Shown: positions 33,207-36,323 of the stretch, piece by piece
How positions within the stretch are numbered: position 1 is the first letter of the stretch
How the letters are laid out: each line of letters starts with the position of its first letter
Origin: Chlorobiales bacterium
Lineage (GTDB): Bacteria > Bacteroidota > Chlorobiia > Chlorobiales > Chlorobiaceae
Assembly (NCBI GenBank): GCA_022360275.1
Contig: JAKSDC010000012.1
Span: 1 to 36,323 of the forward strand
Direction: 5' to 3'
Length of the DNA: 36,323 nt
Translations under genes and position numbers: made by a program
Notes under the pieces: generated by a model
Databases searched by the model: none
The model's input: only the letters and a program-made list of their open reading frames with translations
Told to the model about the DNA's origin: nothing

Positions 33207-34340
33207 ATGTCTGTCGAGATCAGGCGTGTTCAAAGCAAAAGAGAAAGAAAACAGTTTATAAAGTTTGCCTGGGGAGTGTACGGGAAAGATCCTGAGCTCA
33301 ACAAATATTGGGTCCCGCCTGTTATAGCTGATTACATGAAAACGCTTGACAAAGAGAGATACCCGCTCTATGATCATGCTGATATCGCTTTGTTTACCGC
33401 CTGGAAAAACGGAAGAATGGCCGGGACTATTGCAGCAATCGAAAACACAAGGCATAACGAGATTCATCATGACAAGACGGGTTTTTGGGGCTTTTTTGAG
33501 TGCATCGACGACCAGGAGGTTGCCAATGCGCTTTTTGACGCTGCATCGCAGTGGTTGAAAGCGAAAAGCCTCGATGCCATGAGGGGACCGGTCAGCCCCT
33601 CAATGAACGATCAGTGCGGGATGCTGGTGAAGGGTTTCGACAGTTCACCGGTATTTTTGATGCTCTACAATCCTCAGTACTACAACAATCTGGTGACAAA
33701 TGCCGGTCACAGGATCGGGCAGGAACTCCTTGCATGGTATATCGATCAGGATCTCATTGATATCGAGCGCCTCAGCAGAATTGCCCGGCACGTCATGAAG
33801 CGCGAGCAGCTTTCGGTCAGAACCATCAATATGAGGGATTTTGAGAACGAAGTTGCGATAATCAGGGATATTTATAACAGGGCCTGGGAAAAGAACTGGG
33901 GTTTTGTTCCGATGACCGACAGGGAGTTTGCTTTCATGGCAAAAAACATGAAGGCGGTTGCAAAAGAACATTTTATCTACTTTGTCGAAGATAAAGAAGG
34001 TAAACCTATCGGTTTTTCACTGACCCTGCCCGACATGAACATTCCGCTCAAACATGTCAACGGCAACCCCTTTACTCCCTGGGGGCTTTTGAAATTCTGG
34101 TGGTACGGCAGGAATATCTCGGCATTCAGAACCATTACGATGGGAGTGCTCCCCGAGTATCGCAACAAGGGAATAGACAGTATTCTCAATGCCCAGATTT
34201 CGCAATACGGGGGAAAATACGGCCTTTACTCAAGCGAAATGAGCTGGGTGCTGAAGTCCAACGAAGCGATGAGCAAGCTGGCGAAAGTGATCGGAGGAAT
34301 TCCCTATAAAGAATATGTTATTTACGAAAAAGAGTTGTAG
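33207..34340 (+). CDS. GNAT-fold N-acetyltransferase-like protein (YghO-like)
   Basis: A 377-residue protein with two GNAT-like halves. The N-terminal half has KFAWGVYGKDPELNKYWVPP, IAAIENTRHNE, and the marked AMRGPVSPSMNDQCGMLVKGFDSSPVFLMLYNPQYYNNL (about 124-162), typical of the YghO-type family. The C-terminal half has NRAWEKNWGFVPMTDREF (about 225-242), FVEDKEGKPIGFSLTLPDMN and TITMGVLPEYRNKGIDSIL (about 311-329), which corresponds to the acetyl-CoA-binding motif A. The acceptor substrate is unknown. There is no Shine-Dalgarno at the ATG. Confidence 0.78.
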   Translation: MSVEIRRVQSKRERKQFIKFAWGVYGKDPELNKYWVPPVIADYMKTLDKERYPLYDHADIALFTAWKNGRMAGTIAAIENTRHNEIHHDKTGFWGFFECIDDQEVANALFDAASQWLKAKSLDAMRGPVSPSMNDQCGMLVKGFDSSPVFLMLYNPQYYNNLVTNAGHRIGQELLAWYIDQDLIDIERLSRIARHVMKREQLSVRTINMRDFENEVAIIRDIYNRAWEKNWGFVPMTDREFAFMAKNMKAVAKEHFIYFVEDKEGKPIGFSLTLPDMNIPLKHVNGNPFTPWGLLKFWWYGRNISAFRTITMGVLPEYRNKGIDSILNAQISQYGGKYGLYSSEMSWVLKSNEAMSKLAKVIGGIPYKEYVIYEKEL

Positions 34341-34345
34341 AGGTA

Positions 34346-34366
34346 AGTCAAAGGTCAAAAGTCAAA
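34346..34366. repeat. Three tandem heptamers RGTCAAA
   Basis: AGTCAAA, GGTCAAA, AGTCAAA in direct succession, followed by more A, in the 75-base convergent gap between the GNAT-like gene and cbiO. Short simple repeats of this kind can vary by slippage. Confidence 0.65.
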
Positions 34367-34415
34367 AAACGCAGCAATTATTTCCCACCTCTTTTCAAAA
34401 AACCGATTTTCCTTC

Positions 34416-35066
34416 TCAGCATTCTTCCAGCCTGTTGTTCAAAAGTCGGTGGCGGCTGGTGCAGAGGCTGTCAAGAAATGTCTTGTCGTGTGACGAGATC
34501 AGCATCGTTCCTCTGAAATCTTTGAGGTAGTCGAGAATTATGTCGATCACCTCATCATCCACCCCCGCCGTCGGTTCATCGAGCAGCAGCAGCTCCGGCT
34601 CAGTTACGAGGGCACCGGCAAGCGAGACCAGCCGTTTCTGTCCCCAGGAAAGGTGAAAGGGGACTCTTTTTTTCAGGTGTTCTATATGAAAGGTTTTACA
34701 AAGCCTGTCAACTTTTATGACGGCATTTGCTCTCGATACTCCCCGGTTCAGGAGCGCAAAGGCGATATCTTCCTCGACCGTGGGCAGGAAGAGCTGATCA
34801 TCCGGATCCTGAAAAAGAAAACCGGTTTTCAGTCTTGCTTCTCTGAATTCTTTGGCTGATACAATCTTTTTGCCCCAGAGCGAGATGCTGCCGGAGCGGG
34901 GTTCAAGCAGGCCCATCAAAAGAAGAAACAGCGTGCTTTTTCCGGCCCCGTTCGCGCCGGTTATGCCGGCCCTGTCTCCATTACCGATTGACAGATTCAG
35001 GCTATGGAACACCTTGACATTGCCAGGATAGGAAAAATTCAGATTGTTGACCGTTATGCAGTTCAT
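34416..35066 (-). CDS. cbiO: ECF-type nickel/cobalt ABC transporter, ATP-binding protein
   Basis: A 216-residue ABC ATPase that powers metal uptake with CbiQ and CbiM. Seen: Walker A GITGANGAGKSTLF (about 34-47), Q-loop LFQDPDDQLFLPTVEEDIAF (about 83-102; the QDPDDQ pattern is typical of ECF ATPases), the signature LSWGQKRLVSLAGAL (about 143-157), Walker B ELLLLDEPTAGVDD (about 162-175), and the switch His in LISSHD. It is slightly short, ending soon after the D/H-loops. The start overlaps the cbiQ stop in an ATGA. Confidence 0.92.
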   Translation of the reverse strand: MNCITVNNLNFSYPGNVKVFHSLNLSIGNGDRAGITGANGAGKSTLFLLLMGLLEPRSGSISLWGKKIVSAKEFREARLKTGFLFQDPDDQLFLPTVEEDIAFALLNRGVSRANAVIKVDRLCKTFHIEHLKKRVPFHLSWGQKRLVSLAGALVTEPELLLLDEPTAGVDDEVIDIILDYLKDFRGTMLISSHDKTFLDSLCTSRHRLLNNRLEEC

Positions 35067-35803
35067 AGCAGGGTGATTACCAGGAAAAGGCAGCCTGTGA
35101 GACAGCCAAAAATCAGATCTTGTCGGCGAAAGTTGAAGTGAGCAAGAAGGGGAAATTTTCCGCTGAAGCCTTTCATCAGAAGAGCATTATAAGCCTTTTC
35201 CGAGCGTTCATGGCTTTTGATGAAGAGCATGCCGGTAAAGAATGCGTATACCCTTATGGTATGGAGACTTGTTTTTGATCGGAACCCTCTTGCATGCAGC
35301 ATTCGAAGCATTTTGGAATACTCGTCCGCAATAACGCCGATGTAGCGGTAGAAAAAGTAGAATACCGTGACGAGTTTACCTGGAATCCGCAGATGAAGCA
35401 TTGCATGCGAAAGTGACATGATGGTGCTGGTGCCTGGCAGTGAAATGGTGTAGAGCGCAATGGCGTTTGCTTTGAGTGTTATCAGAAACGGCAGCATTGT
35501 GCCCTCCCTCGATGCCGTCAGAGGCCCGGCACTCCAGAGAGGATCGCCGGAAATGGAAAAAGGCAGGGTGATCCAGAGAAAAATCATGAAAACATTCACG
35601 ACAGCAATTCTCTGAACCAGAAGACGGCTGTAGAGCCTCGCAATACCTGTCAGGATGATTCCAACGGCAAGGGAGGCCGAGACCTGATATATGTTGTTGC
35701 TCAACGCCGCCTGCATAATCAGGGGCAAATACGCCAGAAGTTTAGCACTCGGGTGGAGGCTGTGCATCGGACTCGTGCCATTCGAAAATACTTCAAGTTG
35801 CAT
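35063..35803 (-). CDS. cbiQ: ECF-type nickel/cobalt transporter, transmembrane protein
   Basis: A 246-residue membrane protein of the CbiQ/EcfT family that links the substrate-binding component to the ATPase. Four to six hydrophobic spans are visible. The cytosolic coupling region carries the Ala-Arg-Gly signature MLRMLHARGFRSK (about 165-177) and a second basic helix with KSHERSEKAYNALLMKGFSG (about 193-212). It overlaps cbiL upstream by 11 bases and cbiO downstream by 4. Confidence 0.9.
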   Translation of the reverse strand: MQLEVFSNGTSPMHSLHPSAKLLAYLPLIMQAALSNNIYQVSASLAVGIILTGIARLYSRLLVQRIAVVNVFMIFLWITLPFSISGDPLWSAGPLTASREGTMLPFLITLKANAIALYTISLPGTSTIMSLSHAMLHLRIPGKLVTVFYFFYRYIGVIADEYSKMLRMLHARGFRSKTSLHTIRVYAFFTGMLFIKSHERSEKAYNALLMKGFSGKFPLLAHFNFRRQDLIFGCLTGCLFLVITLL

Positions 35804-36287
35804 GGCGTTGTTTCCAGAAATACAGGATTCCGAAAAAAACTGCTATGGCTATCAGTCCTGCAGCTATGATTAGGATGGGATTTTGGGCATCTGCAAGGTT
35901 GTTTTGGGATATCCCGGCCTCTTCAGATGTGTTGTCCCATGTCCATGTCGCCCGGTGTCCCTGTCCGGCATCAAGCACAACTTGTATCGACGGTTTCTCT
36001 TCAAGAGAGACAGCAAACGTTCCTTCGTCGGATGTCATAGTCGAGGCAAGCAGGTTGCCGTTTTCAAGGTCAAAAATGTTTATTGAACTGTTTTTTACCG
36101 GATTCCCCCCTGAGAAAAATCCTTCTCCGTGAAGTGTTGTCCCTTCGAACCGGCAGAAAAGATTGATCTTGTGTGCATAGGCATCGGGAGACAGAAGCAG
36201 GAAACAGCTCGGGATGAAGAAAAATACAAACACCTCTGACAAAACCAGTAAAAAGGGTTGAGGTTTGTGTTTTACAGGGCTTTTCAT
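35793..36287 (-). CDS. Nickel/cobalt transporter accessory protein (CbiL/NikL-like)
   Basis: A 164-residue secreted or membrane-anchored protein: an N-terminal signal-like hydrophobic segment (about 12-36, cleavage possible after DAYA), an extracytoplasmic beta-sandwich-like domain (HKINLFCRFEGTTLHGEGFF, then INIFDLENG, TSDEGTFAVSLEEKPS), and a C-terminal membrane span (about 137-156) ending in KQRHAT. In Ni/Co ECF systems such a protein occurs between the M and Q components and is called NikL or CbiL. The His directly after the signal region may contact metal. It overlaps the upstream gene by 4 bases (ATGA). Confidence 0.75.
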   Translation of the reverse strand: MKSPVKHKPQPFLLVLSEVFVFFFIPSCFLLLSPDAYAHKINLFCRFEGTTLHGEGFFSGGNPVKNSSINIFDLENGNLLASTMTSDEGTFAVSLEEKPSIQVVLDAGQGHRATWTWDNTSEEAGISQNNLADAQNPILIIAAGLIAIAVFFGILYFWKQRHAT

Positions 36288-36322
36288 GAAGTCAGCATTT
36301 CAGGTTTAACCTTCTCAATGAA
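36284..36322 (-). CDS. cbiM: C-terminal end of a probable CbiM/NikM (partial)
   Basis: Reading on the minus strand from the window edge gives 12 codons in an open frame, FIEKVKPEMLTS, then TGA overlapping the cbiL start as ATGA. The KVKPEML ending resembles the C-terminus of the CbiM/NikM substrate-binding membrane protein, which normally precedes cbiL/nikL and cbiQ. The evidence is a very short stretch plus gene order. Confidence 0.6.
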   Translation of the reverse strand, partial: FIEKVKPEMLTS

Positions 36323-36323
36323 C

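Overview
The window looks like chromosomal backbone from a green sulfur bacterium (Chlorobiota; Chlorobium/Prosthecochloris-like). This rests on the overall flavour of the proteins (K+-dependent membrane pyrophosphatase, single-domain ArsA ATPase with an HSP20-like C-terminus, PSP1/RicT homologue, NikL/CbiL-CbiQ-CbiO nickel/cobalt transporter), on a moderate GC content judged by eye, and on many starts without a Shine-Dalgarno sequence. No photosynthesis marker gene (bch, csm, fmo) lies inside the window, so the assignment is an inference. There is no phage, transposase, CRISPR array or integration scar, and gene density is high throughout.

Layout. 21-2511 (+): hisC, a SpoU-type RNA methyltransferase and an alpha/beta hydrolase, tightly packed. 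2508-6600 (-): pth, the pyrophosphatase hppA with a clear terminator, and a secreted endonuclease/exonuclease/phosphatase-fold protein. 6830-7680: a small unknown protein and a half-size EamA transporter. 7772-16614 (+): purC, a DedA protein, the N-terminal half of transketolase, rsmD-coaD, a class I aminotransferase, an acyltransferase, a PSP1/RicT homologue, metG, and then a tRNA with the structural marks of initiator tRNA-fMet, followed by a strong terminator. 16783-18012 (+): a secreted DUF1343/NamZ-like protein. 18029-20021 (-): cyclopropane fatty acid synthase and a fatty-acid-hydroxylase/sterol-desaturase protein. 20196-20780 (-): a STAS-domain protein with a basic tail carrying an AT-hook motif.

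21016-27275 (-) reads like one operon: a GH13 (GlgE-like) protein, a PfkB sugar kinase, a sodium:solute symporter, maf and miaA. The GH13 protein keeps the nucleophile and acid/base but has Asn where the third catalytic Asp is expected. 27353-29974 (+): truA and an MltD-type lytic transglycosylase with four LysM repeats. 30294-31499 (+): an ArsA-family ATPase with no metalloid-binding cysteines, preceded within 5 bases by a Fur-box-like sequence. 31602-33111 (+): an aromatic-rich small ORF overlapping (TGATG) a DAHP synthase gene, then a DUF2892 membrane protein. 33207-34340 (+): a GNAT-like protein. 34416-end (-): an ECF nickel/cobalt transporter operon (cbiO, cbiQ, cbiL/nikL and the last 12 codons of a probable cbiM/nikM), all with overlapping reading frames.

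Most genes are housekeeping (amino acid and purine synthesis, tRNA and rRNA modification, CoA, envelope). The points that most deserve a second look are the GH13-kinase-symporter cluster, the STAS/AT-hook fusion, the Fur-box-adjacent ArsA ATPase and the small ORF coupled to DAHP synthase.
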